From an uncultured Ruminococcus sp. (GTDB taxonomy: Bacteria > Bacillota > Clostridia > Oscillospirales > Ruminococcaceae): DNA of 13,202 nucleotides. The stretch is from contig CAJKFZ010000058.1 in the NCBI GenBank assembly GCA_905199285.1, positions 1 to 13,202 on the forward strand. The letters are read 5' to 3'. The translations under genes were made by a program, and so were the position numbers. Below are positions 13,149-13,202 of this stretch, piece by piece. Every line of letters begins with the position of its first letter. Position 1 is the first letter of the stretch. The notes beneath the pieces are model-generated. The model was not told the origin of the DNA. It worked only from the letters and a program-made list of their open reading frames with translations, and made no database searches.

Positions 13149-13202
13149 TGGAGCGGATTACGAGGCTCGAACTCGCTACCTCCACCTTGGCAAGGTGGCG
13201 CT
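13149..13202 (-). tRNA. tRNA-Gly (GCC), 5' part beyond the window
   Basis: The 3' 54 nt are present: anticodon arm CCACC-TTGCCAA-GGTGG (anticodon GCC), T arm GCGAG-TTCGAGC-CTCGT, acceptor strand AATCCGC, discriminator T and encoded CCA. The D arm and 5' acceptor strand lie beyond base 13202. Confidence 0.93.

Noticed and set aside
13070..13202. tRNA genes as an attachment site of an integrated element
   Set aside because: No integrase, no direct repeat of a tRNA 3' end and no phage or conjugation gene is present in the window.

Overview
The window looks like a chromosomal segment of a low-GC anaerobic Firmicute, most likely a gut or rumen Clostridia of the Oscillospiraceae/Ruminococcus type. 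The evidence is strong GGAGG ribosome-binding sites, sigma-A promoters (TTGACA/TATAAT), an OmpR-type two-component system, a small clostridial 2[4Fe-4S] ferredoxin, and tRNA genes with encoded CCA. The genus is an inference. No phage genes, transposase, integrase or CRISPR array were seen.

Left part (1-1990, all minus strand): a two-component system, with a histidine kinase running off the left edge and an OmpR/PhoB-type regulator. Beside it is a two-gene operon for a four-helix membrane protein with an internal duplication and a small charged helical protein. Both promoters carry TTAACA-like boxes at exact 11-bp spacing. The box nearest each gene sits the same 9 bp from its -10, so the regulator probably controls both itself and the small operon. 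The kinase has two membrane helices joined by a very short loop, as in envelope-stress sensors.

1989-3810: a LysR-type regulator diverges from a GNAT acetyltransferase plus cupin operon, with face-to-face promoters and a dyad operator.

3880-7590: a redox module of ferredoxin, a NapH-like membrane Fe-S protein and thioredoxin. It is followed by a convergent Crp/Fnr regulator, and then a CoA-disulfide/persulfide reductase with a C-terminal rhodanese domain. Two perfect TGTGAC-N3-GTCACA palindromes, before the ferredoxin and before the thioredoxin, each lie about 41 bp upstream of the predicted start. That is the class II activator geometry, and the Crp-like recognition helix fits it. This is the most coherent candidate for a little-described system: a Crp-controlled thiol/persulfide and electron-transfer cluster. 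A second layer is a 17-bp inverted repeat that would bury the ferredoxin ribosome-binding site only in read-through transcripts.

7793-11410: a graveyard. It holds a 5'-truncated cation:proton antiporter, then a TetR-ATPase-permease drug/peptide exporter operon in decay. The permease is frameshifted and has lost two large domains. The ATPase lacks its Walker A region and has an in-frame TAG. The TetR gene has an in-frame TGA and a lost C-terminus. The TetR promoter and its 32-bp operator still look intact.

11431-13202: an intact MATE efflux pump on the minus strand. It has a near-consensus promoter, and a strong terminator-like hairpin lies between promoter and gene. Upstream are three alternating inverted repeats at 16-bp spacing, and then tRNA-Cys and a partial tRNA-Gly with their own terminator.
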